Source: Zygnema cylindricum (taxonomy: Eukaryota; Streptophyta; Zygnematophyceae; Zygnematales; Zygnemataceae). From it: 64,000 nucleotides of DNA. Both the position numbers and the translations under genes were made by a program. The notes beneath the pieces are model-generated. The model did no database searches. It was not told where the DNA came from and saw nothing but the letters and a program-made list of their open reading frames with translations. Shown in pieces: positions 1 to 12,640 of the stretch (positions are counted from its first letter, which is position 1; the number at the start of each line of letters is the position of its first letter). The stretch spans positions 1 to 64,000 of the forward strand of contig JBBHKE010003037.1 of the NCBI GenBank assembly GCA_037447655.1, written 5' to 3'.

Positions 1-406
1 CCTCACACTTAAAGAATCACATAAAGAGTTTAAATTTCAAGGATAATCACAGCAAGCACAGCCCTTTATTTAGCATCAATGCTTAAATTACTGTTCATAA
101 AGAATGTCGCATGACACAGTTTTTTTCCAAACCTTATATATCTCTTTTCAAGGATATTTTTGCATTCAGTCAGGTAACAAGAACATCACGTCTATGTTTC
201 AAAAAACAAGAAAAATATATTAAAGAAAAACAGAAAAAACAAATATATATGTAAAACTTCTGTTCCCTTTTCTAGATGACCCTCGACAAGCTTACGTCTC
301 TCCCACGAGCTATCTACTCTTTACAAGTCAAAACTCTAAAAGATTCCCGCACGAGATCTATTCGCCTTCTAAGATTCACAAGTTAAGCCGTCTTCTCCCC
401 AGTCAA

Positions 407-456
407 CTCTTCTCTCCTCTTCCTCTCCCTCTCCCTCTCCCTCCCTCTCCCTCTCT
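407..456. repeat. Pyrimidine-rich CT tract
   Basis: A run of C and T only, mostly CTCCCT units. It lies in the 722 bases downstream of the DUF1517-like stop codon. I see no other structure and no gene in 1-722. The 3' untranslated region of the minus-strand gene probably lies here. Confidence 0.8.
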
Positions 457-722
457 GACCACATCATTAACAATTTGTACAAATTTCCTGCCTCACAAAA
501 CGAGGCACCAAACTGGGCTCCCCTTCTCTCACTTCAAACCATGGCAGCGATAAACAAATCCTGCGCAGATAAGAAGAGCGAAATCGCCACATTTAAAAGG
601 AAATCCTCATATTCTACAAAATCCAATCTTGGTAATAAAATCGTCAAGTCAAAACATAACTTGTCCTTTTCATGAACCACGAAATATCGGATCTGTTAAC
701 TACACTCTTTAATAATCATTGG

Positions 723-3700
723 TTAATAATCATCGTCCCGCCCTCTAAAGAAACCACGAATGACATTAAAAACCACACTGGTTATTAGAAAGAAGAAAAA
801 GAGGGAAAAAATGGAACCACCACCACCAATTGCCACAGAAGGACCGTAAGAATAAAACGGTGACCATCCTCCAAATATAGGAGCCGGGCCATAACCGAAA
901 ATAGGAGGAGCCACTACTGGAGGATTAATGTACACGTTGGTCCTGAAAAAAAAACAAAAAGAAAAATTGATTTATTTTCACATTCGCATTAAAATGATTT
1001 ATGGCGAAACCACGATGCTTTTAAATGAATTTTAAGTCGGACAAGGCTATTTCTCCACATAAGCCAAAACGAAGAGTGTCACTTATAAGATTTATAAAGG
1101 AGATCTCCTAAACTACTCTAATGAGGAGAATGGTAACATCACTCCAGAAAGGGGTGAGGGTTAACCCCTGTATTGTACTGCTTTGAAAGCTCAAATACAT
1201 ACAGGAAAATGAAAATACATACAGGAAAATGAAAATGCATTACAACTTTTCTTTACTCTCTAACATTAACAGAAGTAGTACTACTGGAAGGGAGCACAAC
1301 TCGATCTCTCATTAAATTTATCGAGTTTCAAATTTCACAATTTGATCGCCGGAACCTTCCCCCTCTTAAAATTCTTTTTGCAGTCGATTTCTCTCCTAAC
1401 AGTAAAAACTGGCAGTCTTCACTCTCGCCCTCTGCCGCCTCCCCCCCCCTCCTCTCCCCCACTCCCTCTCTTTCTCGATCACTTCTCAGTTGGATTTGCT
1501 CACAAACAGCAAGAATGTGCAAAAAGACAAAACACCATGCGTGTCTGATCCAGTGCAGAGGTGGATTCATCTTAATGATAATTACTGGCCATAACCACAT
1601 TTGCTACCATAGAAAACCCTTGAAAAACCTGAAAAATATACTTTTTTAAACCAAACCGCCTTTTTTTTTTTTCTGTCAGACATGAAATGGACCAATCCCA
1701 TTAACATTGTAAATTTTCTTTTTGTTTTCAAGTTAAGGATATACCTTGATCTATTCACTTGAGGAGGGGCTCTTGGAGCGGCCCTTGGAGCAGCTCTCGA
1801 TGGAGGTGGGGCGGACCGAAAAGCAGAACCACCAATCCTCCCACCAGACTTTGCGGCCATGGCATCGCCAGCTGGCACCAATAACAGAGCGGCAGTTGCT
1901 AACAAAGTGGCAGCAGTCATCATCATTTTTTGCATCGCTCCAGTTTTTGAATCATCAGTGCTGCTCAGTTACAAATCAAGAAGAAAATTCCTTATGTTAG
2001 ATAGTCGGAGACATTTTCTCTAGATGCATGGTCTAACATGGGAGGAGGAGCTATTGGTCGGATGGTCATATGATGCTCTATGACCTGATGTGTCCTAACA
2101 ATCGAACTGGCAATGGAAGTGATCTGATTGACAACAATCTTCTGATTTTCTAAAATTAGCAATCGAGTTTGCCATACATCCCAAACAAAAGAAAAAAGAG
2201 TTTCACAAGTTACAGGCAACTAGAGAAAGAACCTCCACAGTCAAAGAATCAACACTAATTGTGCTTCAAGTGCTTGTAGTCCTGAAATAACAACTATGCT
2301 TTTAAATTGAACAACTTGCTGATCCCGCATTACAATGCAGAACCAGAATATGATTGCTTCTATCAAGACCTGGTGTCTTTCACAAGCTACGCCAATTTCT
2401 AGCTCACACTTACATGACCATGAGGCAAAAAACTAAAAGCATGCGCACTCACATATCATACAGAAGGTGTAAATCAAGTCAAACTCACACTCACGAAGCT
2501 GAAATATGCAAATTCTACCTCAAATTATCTGAACAACAGAAAAACATACTTTCAACCAACCAAGCTGACAGAAAACAGTCTGAAAGAAAACAGTCTGAAA
2601 CAGACCAAATTAATTCTTTCAACAACCTCTTTGACAATCCTTCTTGCCCTTGAAAACACAAATTTCGGGTATGCAAACGCATGAACCGATAACAACCCAA
2701 AATAAAAACCATGACTCCTGTCTGTAGCATTACCACAAAAGACACACAACCACAATTCCCAACAATAGTGGACAGCTAATCCTGTTGATCGTTTTAATGT
2801 GTAATTTTTCAGCGAATGATATAAGGCCAACAGGTAATCGCCATTGCTCAAATGTCCACCCAAGCTTAATGGAGAACACAAAGTACTAACTCCATTCCAA
2901 AAAAGAAGATTCCACTTTCAATGTTATGTCAACAGAAAATGTCAAACATCAACAATCGTATTTTAGAATAGCATCTGGGGAGACAAAGCTACCTAGACCA
3001 CAGCTAGACTAACAGCATGATTCACAGAGTTCCACTGATAATTTGAAATTTTCTACTATATGGAAATAATTGATGTTTCGCGCCTTCACTCCTATTATGT
3101 TTTGATGAACTATGGAGAAGAGAAAGATGGCGAGTCATCTTAGTAGTCAAGAATAAGAACTTTGGAGCGGAAAAGTCCTCCTAAGACTTCATCTTAAATC
3201 TAAAGCTAGACATGAAAGGGAAGAAAAACAAAAAACAAAAAAGTTCAAGTTGCAAAAGAATCCAGCTTCAAACAAGGCTGCAAACCTAAAGGTGTCAAAA
3301 AAGATACAACATCCATGGAATATAAAGAAAAGAAGGGGAAGGGACGACTTTAACAACGTAATTTGAAGTCCATTTGCATAAAAATGGTCCGACAATGCAA
3401 AGATTCAGTTTACTTCAGTTTGTTTTCCATTTAGCAACATGAGTCAAAAAAAAAATCTCCAAAGAAAGTCAAACAAAGGTTGCAAGTAAAACCCTCAATA
3501 CAAAGCTCCTAAATGTTCACCTTCACCCACTCTACTTTCACACAAACACAACACATGCAGCAAAGGCCAAAAAAGATGAAAAAAAATGACGCAAATTAAC
3601 CCTGAAATTCACAACAAATGAAATTTAACTCTGCAAACGTGATGGTCATACTTTCATAATGATCTTCAATGTTTCGCATTTTCATACCCGACTCTACACC

Positions 3701-4413
3701 GTGAACAGCTGTTAGTGTTGAATAACACCTATTAGGCGCCCACAAACTTTTGCCTCTAACCACAAAATAGCCTTAATAAACAGTTTTTTTCTTAACGTGA
3801 GTTTTTCAAATGGTCCAAAACCAGCCAAATCATTCAAACCTGAGTTAGAATTAATAACACTAATATAAACCCACGCCAATAATTACCCTGCTTGAGCGAT
3901 TATAGTAGAACGTCAAGCGGGTTTAATGGTAAAAGTGACCAAAAGACAATATAGTCAAAAATATTTTAGTCATAACACACAAAATATATATAAAGGTTCT
4001 CTACGCATAATGATTGTCAATAAAGTTGTTTAAACCACTTAACTTTCTTGGAGAGGAGAGGAGAGGAGAGGAGAGGAGAGGAAAGGAGAGGTAGGAGGAG
4101 GAGAGGTAAAAGGAGAGGCATGCCGCCTGGATACCACAACATTCCAGTAAAATAAAACATTCATACCCCTTTGTCTCAAAACACTCCAACGCAAGGTTAT
4201 TATTTACCTTCCAATTTTAACGTTCTTGTTGCTTCTGTCTTCGGCCTCATCTTGCCAGCTTGATTGTACGGTCAATCTTAAAGAACCGTTTTTTCTCAAA
4301 ACTGGAACAGAAACACGACAGGGACAGGAGACATCTTGTAAAAGATGAGTCATTGCTAAAAAGGAAGAACAAGAAGCGGCGCTGGACTGAGGAAGAAGAA
4401 GCGAGGATAGCAT
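723..4413 (-). CDS. Plastid DUF1517/FLAP1-like membrane protein, short form (3 exons)
   Basis: Exons are 4413-4208, 1960-1745 and 942-723. They join in frame (642 nt, 213 aa) at GT-AG introns: donor GTAAAT at 4207, acceptor CAG ending 1961, donor GTATAT at 1744, acceptor TTTTCAG ending 943. Residues 1-68 are Ser/Leu/Arg-rich, like a chloroplast transit peptide. Residues 78-105 are a hydrophobic stretch ending AMAA, like a thylakoid-processing signal. Then follow SGGRIGGSAFRS, a Pro/Ala/Arg linker, the family motif RTNVYINPPVVAPP, a Gly/Pro/Tyr segment, a membrane helix (about 185-201) and the acidic end RDDDY. These match the N-terminal half of DUF1517 proteins such as Arabidopsis FLAP1, which tunes photoprotection under fluctuating light. 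The long helical C-terminal part of FLAP1 is absent: translation stops just after the membrane helix, and I find no further exon in 1-722. It could be a genuine short paralogue or a truncated model. Confidence 0.8.
943..1744 (-). other. Intron 2 of the DUF1517-like gene
   Basis: The boundaries are fixed by the conserved reading frame on each side (SR|TNVYINPP). It contains a C-rich tract near 1437-1475. Open frames seen inside it on either strand do not resemble proteins. Confidence 0.75.
1961..4207 (-). other. Intron 1 of the DUF1517-like gene
   Basis: A 2.2 kb intron between the transit-peptide exon and the signal/Gly-rich exon. The acceptor is a tandem GAGCAG (1966-1961 on the minus strand). 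Using the upstream AG would add one Ser codon without changing frame. The intron is AT-rich, with a purine repeat at 4051-4118. I see no other gene in it. Confidence 0.7.
4051..4118. repeat. GGAGA purine microsatellite in intron 1
   Basis: Perfect then degenerate GGAGA units, ending in GGAGGAGGAGAGG variants. Confidence 0.9.
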
Positions 4414-5497
4414 TGTGCAAGAAAAAATCGTAACACGGTTTCGACTTATTTGTTTATTACTGCAGACTTTACAAACCTATGAGGTTTCGGTTTCAATACT
4501 GCAAGTAACAATAATATTTCGAGCAGTATTGCTACCAGTATGCCTACAAGCAGAACAATATTGCTGCAAGAAATACTCACTAAACTCAATAATTTTTCGG
4601 TGGCTATTCTGTTCTTGTAACTATAGCCTTTGAGAGTTGCAGAGATCTTGCGTACTATGATGTTAATACTATACTTATTGCTATTAAATAGCAATATATG
4701 CGAATACTCTAGTCCAAACTCCAGTATGCTTTCCAGTTGAGTTTCTCTGAGCACCCGTGGCCGCCGGCTGTCCACACAATGGTACGTTTCATCGACTGTT
4801 GTGGACCAAACTGCTATTATTAGTCTACGTGGAATTAGGGGTTTAAAAGAATATCTGAGAAAGTTCTTTTCTCTTTTCGTACAGGATGCTGACGTGTACG
4901 CTACAAAAGAGCCACTACGACTCACAATCACCATACATAAGATTGGTATGGAGCAAAATGAGAAACTGGATTAATGTGCTGTTATGTGGTCTTTTGATAG
5001 TACTGGTTCATAACAGAGCTTCTACAGCGATTTTTGCCTTGCGAGGAAAGCATCGTGCCAGCAATGCTCTAGAAAGTATAGACGGCGGTAGAAATATCTT
5101 TAGAAAACCATGCCATCGGGCAAACCAACACCGTCCATTTTGAGTTTTCCGGTTTCGCAGGCGACCTTTGAACTTTTCAGGGACAGGATCGTTCAAAAAA
5201 GCGAGTTTTTAGTAGAATATAGTGTAGAGTATCGCAATCCCACATGCGGTTAGAGGTCGCAAACGGTCAACCGAAACCGTGACCGACCGTTAACCGACCG
5301 CCCGCGCCGGTTGCGGGATGGATTCGGTTGCCAAATTTGGGGGTCGGGCGGATTCGGGCGGTTTATTCACAGAAAAAACAAAACAATTGGATGCGGTCGG
5401 TTAAGCAAAAAACGAAAAAAAATGAAATTTTTGTACTGTCCATACTATCCAACATTATTGTACTTTGTACTTTTGTTATCGTGGAAGTTGATAGAAA
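4414..5497. other. Intergenic, 5' flank of the DUF1517-like gene
   Basis: No recognisable gene. A 162-codon open frame on the minus strand (4446-4934) has no family resemblance. It ends 32 bp upstream of the DUF1517 ATG, so it is more likely promoter or 5' leader. The stretch 5220-5420 is GC-richer, with repeated accgaccg/cggttaac motifs. A similar cggttaac-rich stretch recurs at 36635-36720, so it may be a shared relic. Confidence 0.5.
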
Positions 5498-6404
5498 TGG
5501 GGCACGACTTACTACAGACATTCAGTCAGAATTGCATGCGGAAGCATTCAGATAGGAGCCCACAGAAATTCCCCAATGAATAATATATTTAATTGAAGAC
5601 TTTCTTACAACATATTTTTCTTCCTTCTCTTCTTGATGATAAAAAACTACACAACTCTCCTCACTAAAATACTTCTGCCTAACCGACATATACTTACCAC
5701 TAACACTAAGTGGTAAGACCAAAAATAATAACATGACATAGAGGAGGGGAAGTACGCCTAATCAGACGGTGTGCGCCGAAACTGAAAAGCACGCACTAAA
5801 GTGAACGTAACAAGTACGTCGCACTAAATTACATCAAACGCCGAACCGGACAATATACAACAGACGAAACAAACCAATTTCTACGACGCCAGACTAAGAT
5901 CAAACAAAACACCAACTGAACCCGTATACTTGCGTGGTTCACACTTGGAAAAATGGGAAAACGATGTCATAAATTTTGGGATCCGTACGCCAAAATTCAA
6001 AAAATGACAAAAAACGCGGCGGTGACGGTTGGGACGGTCGGTTTCGACCGTTTTGGAGCGTAGCGGCAGAAAAAAAATGCAGTTTTAAGCGTCAAAACTT
6101 GACAGCTGCGAATACCGAACAGCAACTGCCGTCCGCCATCGGACATCATGTTCGGAATGCACTTTTTCGTTTTTGAAGAATTACGAAACGAAGCGCACGG
6201 ACATGAACCGTACAAGATATTATTCCCTCGCAAACTTATGAAAAAACTAAAGGACCAATCAGGTAAGAGAACACGTAATGTCAAAAAAAAGAAAAATATA
6301 CCGAAGGAAAAAAAAAATATACAAACTAATAAATGTTCTAAACTTCTAATACTAATAACCGTGTTAATACTAATTTAACACTATTAATAACTGTACTAAC
6401 ACTA

Positions 6405-7071
6405 CACCGTCGATCGTATTTAGAGTGTAGAAATTATTAGTGTGTAGAATAACTAAGTGTCATGTACACTAGTTTTGACTTAGAAAAATTTCGAAAAAAA
6501 AGTTATACACTAATTTTTCAACGAACGCCAAAATGGGTATAGCTGATTTGTCGAGAGGATACTCACAGTAATATAGGTAAAAGTATAAACTCTGAAAATT
6601 CGTACACTGTCGCATACTTTCACTCCAATTGGATCCTAACTCTAATTTCGGTTTTTTGGGGTGTAGGCAATACGCGACAAATAAATGTACACTAAAACAG
6701 GTACAAGTACGCAATCTTTTAAATCGTACACCGAATCGTGATTGTATCCTATTTACGATTAACTCCCATTTGGGTATATTTTTGGTAAACTCGTTTTTAC
6801 TTTAATTCATAGGGCATTTTTTCGCTTGATAGCAAATATTTTATTAAAATATCTGTACTTGTATAATTAAAAAGTGAATTTTTATAAGCACCGACAAGTT
6901 CCGTACTCCACACTAATCAAAAAATACATAAATTAAAATGGTGTACACTAATTGTTCTTCTCGAAATTAGCGTACAAGAAAAAATAGTATCATTTAACCT
7001 ATTTTAAGTAAAACCCTCAAAATTTAGGGGCGCCGAATTAGTGTTCAACACGCTAAATACAATCGATGGTG
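6405..7071. mobile_element. Stowaway-like MITE nested in the TIR element
   Basis: Terminal repeats CACCGTCGATCGTATTTAG at the left and CTAAATACAATCGATGGTG at the right, flanked by TA on both sides. This is the same CACCG..AATCG..ATTAG end found in many copies across the window (Tc1/mariner-type ends and TA target). Confidence 0.7.
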
Positions 7072-7080
7072 TAATTAAAC

Positions 7081-8900
7081 AGATTAATAACTGAACCAAT
7101 GTTGGTTATACAAACTACTAACTATAAAACACTAAATATACATACTAAAACTTGTACTAACACTTATTATACAAAATCATAACTGTGCTAATACTAATTT
7201 TATAGAATAATAATTGTACCAAAACTAATGATACAAACTCATAACTGTACTCACATACTAATAGCTTTACTAATACCGACCGTACTAATACCGATTGTAC
7301 GTACTAATAGCTAGACTAATACAGATAATACACAAATAATTAGTATGAATATGTAGTATAAGTACAGTTAGCAGTCTGTATGATTATTTATTAAAACAAT
7401 TGTTAGCTTTTATATTTAGTATTAATACAGTGTTTAACCTGCATATCTAGTAGTAATAAAGTGCTTAATTTATATATTAAGTATTAATATCATTTGTAGT
7501 CTGCATAATTAGGATTATTATTAGGATTAGTGCAGTTATTAGTAATGTAGAATTAGTATTAGGATAGTTATTAGTAATGCATAATTAGTAATAATACTGT
7601 TATTAGTAAGTATAACCAGTATTATTATAGTTATAAGTATTCATAATACGTATTAGTACAACTATGAGTTTGTATACTTAATATGAGTCAATAATATGAG
7701 TCCAGTTATGAGTTTGTATAATCACTATTGGTACACTTATTAGTCGGTGTAGTTAGGATTCGTAAAGTTATTAGTCTGTATAGTTAGTGTTAGTACAATT
7801 ATTAGTAATGTTTAATTAGTATTATGACATTCAATGTATCCTAGCTATGAGCACATATACTAATTAAATAAAAAATGTACTACCACTAATTATACAGACT
7901 AATAACTGTAAAAATACTTATTATACAAAATGTACTTATACCAATTGCATGAACTAATAATGTGCTAATACTAATTATAGGGACAAATAACTGTGTTGAT
8001 ATATTAATTGTATATACTAATAACTATGCTAACACTAATTATACATACTAAAAACTGTGTTAGTACTAATGATACAGACGAATAGTAGGATTAATACCAA
8101 ATATACATTACTTAAAACTGCTCATTTTATATTACTAACCATTGTACCAACACTAATTCTACATTACTGATAATTGCACAGACACTAATTACACAACACT
8201 AATTACACAGAGTAATAACTGTATTAGCACCAATTATAAAGACTAGTAACAGTACCTATACTAATTATTTATACAAATAAGCATACCAGTACTAGTTATA
8301 CATACTAGTAATTGTGCTAATACTAATAATACAGACTAATAACTGTACAAAGACTGATTACACTAACTCATTAGTGTACTAATACAAATTCTACATATTA
8401 ATAACTGTACTTATACTGTTTATACTAATTATAGAGACAAAAAACCGAGTTAATACTAATTATACGGACGAATAACTGTAGAAGTAATTATTATATAACG
8501 ATTGTCCTAATACTAATTATACATAACTAAAATTTGTCGTTATACTAATTATACAGTATTAGAAGTGACTAATACTAATTATATAGACTAATAATTGTGT
8601 TCACGCTAATTACACAAACTAAAATTTGTTAAGACTAACTATACAAACTAATAACTGTTATAATACTAGTTATAGAAACACTAATTATTTAGAGTTGTAA
8701 TTGTCTTAATACCGATTATACAGACTAATAACAATACTAATACTCATTATACATTACTAATAATTTTAGTAACTAAAATTATACAGACAAATTGTACTAA
8801 TACCAATAAAACAGACTAAAAACTGTACCAATACTAATTATACACACTTATAACTGTTCCAATACTAATTTTACAATAACTTTCTTAATGCTTATTTTAT
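7081..8900. repeat. AT-rich degenerate minisatellite with an inverted middle
   Basis: Many degenerate copies of a roughly 30-33 bp unit, like ataactgtactaatacta followed by attatacagact. Units read forward at 7081-7330, in reverse complement (ttagtacagttattag, gtctgtataattagta) at about 7331-7850, and forward again at about 7860-8900. No open frame of note. Confidence 0.8.
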
Positions 8901-9280
8901 ACTAAAAACTGAACTGAAACTAAGTGTTTTTTTTTCGGGCGCCCGTGGTTTTTTTTTTGGGCTTGTTACAAGTTACTCCGGGTTTATTTGCGGTCTCTAC
9001 AAACGCTTGCGTGGCAGTACAATTTGTTTTGGAAGGCGCCGTACATATCATGTCCGCAAAGCGTTTCCTTTTTCGTACGCGCAAGTGGCTCGTATCACGA
9101 CACGCTAGTTGACGTAGGCTAGCGTCACGTGCCAGCTCACGGCGGACAAAAAAAAGTACCGTTTTCATACCATACCGTTTTCCCATTTTTCAAGTGTGAA
9201 CCACGCAAGTGAGCTGAGACCAAAAACTACAACTGGAAAAAAATCAACGTTAGACATAATTTCCACAACGAATCATAACA

Positions 9281-9292
9281 ATCCCCCTCTTC
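9281..9292 (-). other. Polypurine tract of copia A
   Basis: On the minus strand this reads GAAGAGGGGGAT, directly before the 3' LTR start TGTTATGATTCG. Confidence 0.75.
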
Positions 9293-9374
9293 GATGTGGA
9301 AAACTGCAAACATAACATGTCATGCTAACCCTAACTTTGGACGCCCTCTTACAAACACGTCATAGGTAGCTGCC

Positions 9375-10690
9375 TTAGTCAGTAAGTCGCTTTACATCTT
9401 TTGAAGTGACCAAATCACGTACAAAATGCCACTGAATACGGATGTGCTTCGTACGCTTGTAAAATACTGGATTTTTAACAAGCGCCATGGAGCCCATGTT
9501 ATCCGTAAAAATCTGCAAGCAGCCAATTGAAGTCTTTAATTCACCGAGCATCTCTTTTAACCAAATTGATGCTTTGGTGGCATGGCAAGCCGCCATATAC
9601 TCAGCCTCCGACGAACTTAATGCAGCTGTTGGTTGCAGACGCGAACTCCAAGAAACTGCTGCACCGCCGAACACGAATGCGTATCCGGAAGTTGACTTTC
9701 CGGAGTCAAAATCGCCACCCCAATCCGCGTTACAGTAACCGGTACAATCCAAACTTCCACTCGATTGAAATAATAGGCCGATGTCAACCGTACCGGCCAA
9801 GTATCGAAATATATGCTTCACGGCTTCTTAGTGAGCCTTCTTCGGCGCATGACAATATCGGCTGACGTATCAGCTGACGACAGAGACTGCTTCCGATATG
9901 TCAGGACTTGTACCCACACTGAGGTACATCAAGCTTCCGATCGCTTCTCGATACGGAACTTCAACATCTTTTTCCTCCTCAAATTTCCGAATCTGCATTT
10001 TCGGATCCAAAGGAGTACAAATCGGTTTTGCATTCAGCATGCCAAACCGTGTCAGAACTTCCCTGCAATATTGAGCCTATCTCAAATTGATGTCACCGTT
10101 AGCGTGACAAATCACCTCTATCCCCAAAATGTACCTGACTTCTTCCAAATCGGTCACCTTAAAGTGAAGGCGCAAATAAGCTTTCAGTTTATTAATTTTC
10201 TGCAGACTGTCACAAATCATCAGAAAATAATCAACATAAACTAAGAAGATAATTTGATCATCTCCTTCCCCTTTAATATAAACTCCCAAATCTGACGTAG
10301 TCTGTCTAAATCCGTAATCGGTTAGTACCGAATGTAATCGTAGATACCAAGTACGGGGCGCTTGCTTCAACCCGTATAAACACTCCCTCAGGCGCCATAC
10401 CTTCCCTTCCTTTGAGGTAACTCCCTCCGAGATCTTCATTTCACTTTTTCCTCAAGCTCGCAGTTTAAGAAGGCGGTTTCGACATCCATTTGATGGATGC
10501 GTTTCTTTCCAACTGCCGCAATTGCAATAATCATCCGCAAAGAGTCAAATTTTACGACTGGCGCATATGTCTCTGTAAACTCAATCCGTTCCTGTTGCTG
10601 AAAACCCTTGCACACTAATCTAGCCTTATACTTAATTAATTCTCCAGAAGCTCCAGTTTTTGTCTTGAAAATCCACTTCGCATCGATCAA
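9375..10690 (-). pseudogene. Copia A reverse transcriptase / RNase H remnant
   Basis: Three frames in order on the minus strand. 10690-10436 is the RT N-terminus (WIFKTKTGASGELIKYKARL, QMDVETAFLNCELEE). 10439-10077 is the RT core and thumb (YGLKQAPRTWYLRL). 9821-9375 is RNase H (SSSEAEYMA, TDNMGSMALV, KRTKHIRI). The catalytic YVDD motif reads YVDY, which removes one metal-binding aspartate. A frameshift separates the first two parts, and sequence between 10077 and 9821 is broken. Clearly a dead copia polymerase. Confidence 0.9.
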
Positions 10691-11935
10691 CTTTTTCCCT
10701 TCCGGTAAATAAACTTCCTCAAATGTTCGATTTTCAACAATAGACTTTTATTCTTTCTCCAATGTCGGTTGCCATTTCTACTTCCAATCACCCGAATTTC
10801 TTGCTTCAGAGTATGATCAGGGGTCACCGACAGAGTTCTCACAAAGTGATTGCTATAGGAGGAAATCCTCCTCTTTAGTCGCCGAAATAAAGTAATGTGA
10901 GTTTTCAACATTTCCTCCTTTTCGGTCGAAAGATAATCTAGCCGGCTTTCTCCCCTTAGTTTCTCGTGTAGTCCTTCGTAAATTAATATATGTCTCCTTA
11001 TCTTTATCAAATTCATTTTGACTTGAAGAGGAAGATTTTGAATTTGTGGAATTCTGTGATTCGGATGACATTCGAGAATTTGAATGTCGCCATTCAATGT
11101 CAATGTTTTCAATTTCTTTTTCAATGCCCAGCTTTCGTTTCCCCCTTTTAACATTGACAGCCGCATCAGCCTCAATTTCATCATCCGACTCCTCAATGTC
11201 CAGGAAATTTGAGGTTTCGGCTTCTTCTTGAAAATCCAAATTTCTCCGCAATTTTGCCGATCCTTCAATTCCAGATTTCAGGTCCTCGTGAAAATTAACA
11301 TTTCGTGATTCAGTAATCATATGCCGTGAGGGGTCATAAATTCGGTAAAGATTCCCTCGCGAGCTATATCCTACAAAAATTCCCGACCAACTTCTTGATG
11401 TAAATTTTCCACGTAGATTTTGTGATTCTACATAGACGGTAACGCGACATCCCCAAATCTTTAAATGATGAAGAGTTGGTTTCCGACCGTACCACAAGTC
11501 ATGAGGTGTTTTATTGCCCGAGACGGAAGTAAGTCGCCGATTACATATGTAGTTGGCGGTTAAGATTGCATCTCCCTAAAGTGATATAGAACGACCGGAT
11601 GCATGCACCATAGCTCGGACCATTTTTTCGAGTGTCCGATTTTTGCGTTTAGCCACTCCATTTGATTCCGGAGAGTAAGATCTCGTATATTGATGTTTTA
11701 TCCCCCATTCTCGACAATATCCATCAAAAGCAATAAATTCACCGCCATTATCCGTACGAATGGATTTCAATTTTCGCTCACATTCTCGTTCCGCCATGAT
11801 GTGCCACTCCTTAAACCTTTCTAAAGCCTCAGATTTATGTTTTAAAAGAATCACGCATGAAAATCGTGAGTAATCATCGACAATAACCATAATGTAACGA
11901 TTTCCACCAATGCTCTTCGGTTTCACATGTCCACA
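10687..11935 (-). pseudogene. Copia A integrase remnant
   Basis: 11938-11576 encodes the integrase core, with VDDYSRF and RTDNGGEF carrying the first two catalytic acids. The third motif reads SNGVAKRKNRTL where copia elements have GVAERKNR, so the catalytic glutamate is replaced by lysine. 11497-10853 gives the C-terminal part (WYGRKPTLHHLKIWGCRVTVY, GIFVGYSSRGNLYRIYDP), followed by an acidic/Ser-rich hinge toward RT. Frame breaks separate the segments. Confidence 0.88.
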
Positions 11936-12055
11936 CAAATCAATGTGGATTAATTCAAGAGGATGAGAAGACCAAAAGTTGATATCTTTCGGTGGATGAG
12001 GTTTCCGAATTTGCTTCCCTTGACTACACCCCTCACATCCATTAACTTTTTCGCC

Positions 12056-12640
12056 CTAAGCCAAATCTAACCCTCTCACACAACCGGTTTTGATCATCCT
12101 CTTTAAGTTCCCCTCAGATGTATGACACATCCGGTGATGCCAAAGACTTAAATCACCTTTAAATTCCAAAATTTGATTCAAAATCATATTCGGATGTGCA
12201 TCAACCTTAGACCGCTGCCAAACTAATCGACTATGCATATTTTCCGTAACTTCCCCTTCACCAATGATGACTCGTTTTTTATTAACAATGCGAATCGTCG
12301 AATCTCAAAAAGCATATACACTATCACCCGTGCGTTGGATCTGCGTGACACTCAATAAGTTAACCGAACCATCGAGGATATAAAGTACGTTGACCAAACG
12401 GGTCGGAGTGACACGCTCTCTCCCTTCGAAATTCAATGTGGGGAGGTCTAAACGGACGGTTCCCACATTGGTGACAAAAATTACTTGTCCACTTGCAACC
12501 GTAATTTTATTTGGAATTGTCAATCGTCGCAAGTCATCAAAGAGTGTCACATCGGTGCAAACATGATGTGATGCTCTCGTATCAATCACCCACTCCTTCT
12601 CTACATTTCAGTTTTCTGTAGATGAATTAACCAAGAGGTT
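12056..12640 (-). pseudogene. Copia A protease and pre-integrase remnant
   Basis: 12589 downward begins IDTRASHHVC. Copia proteases have D-S/T-G-A here, so the glycine is changed to arginine while the catalytic aspartate remains. 12238-12056 is the pre-integrase zinc-binding region (LWHHRMCHTSEGNLKRM). A stop separates the two. Confidence 0.85.

Larger units (their letters stand above)
5931..9207. mobile_element. 3.3 kb TIR element inside the copia A LTR
   Basis: The ends are inverted: TGCGTGGTTCACACTTG at 5931 and CAAGTGTGAACCACGCA ending 9207. Similarity continues for about 35 bp (GGAAAAATGGGAAAACG). The flanks ACT/AGT suggest a 3-bp, now imperfect, target duplication. The empty site in the other copia A LTR confirms insertion. 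No transposase is visible. The interior is a MITE plus an AT-rich minisatellite, so it is probably non-autonomous. The superfamily is uncertain (CACTA-like by duplication length only). Confidence 0.75.
5498..9280 (-). repeat. 3' LTR of copia A, split by a TIR element
   Basis: The LTR sequence occupies 5498-5930 and 9208-9280. It matches the 5' LTR at 26605-27107, where the insertion site is empty (CCCGTATACTAAACTGAGACC around 27029-27049). The polypurine tract lies next to it at 9281-9292. Confidence 0.85.

Noticed and set aside
1328-1600. A 90-codon minus-strand frame in intron 2
   Set aside because: It lies within a well-supported intron, and its sequence is dominated by a C-rich tract read as Glu/Gly/Arg.
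4446-4934. A 162-codon minus-strand open frame
   Set aside because: No family resemblance. It ends just upstream of the DUF1517-like ATG and has unusual Ser/Ile/Leu composition; more likely promoter or 5' leader.
5931-9207. Assigning the 3.3 kb TIR element to hAT or Mutator
   Set aside because: No 8- or 9-bp duplication is present. Comparison with the empty site supports about 3 bp only.
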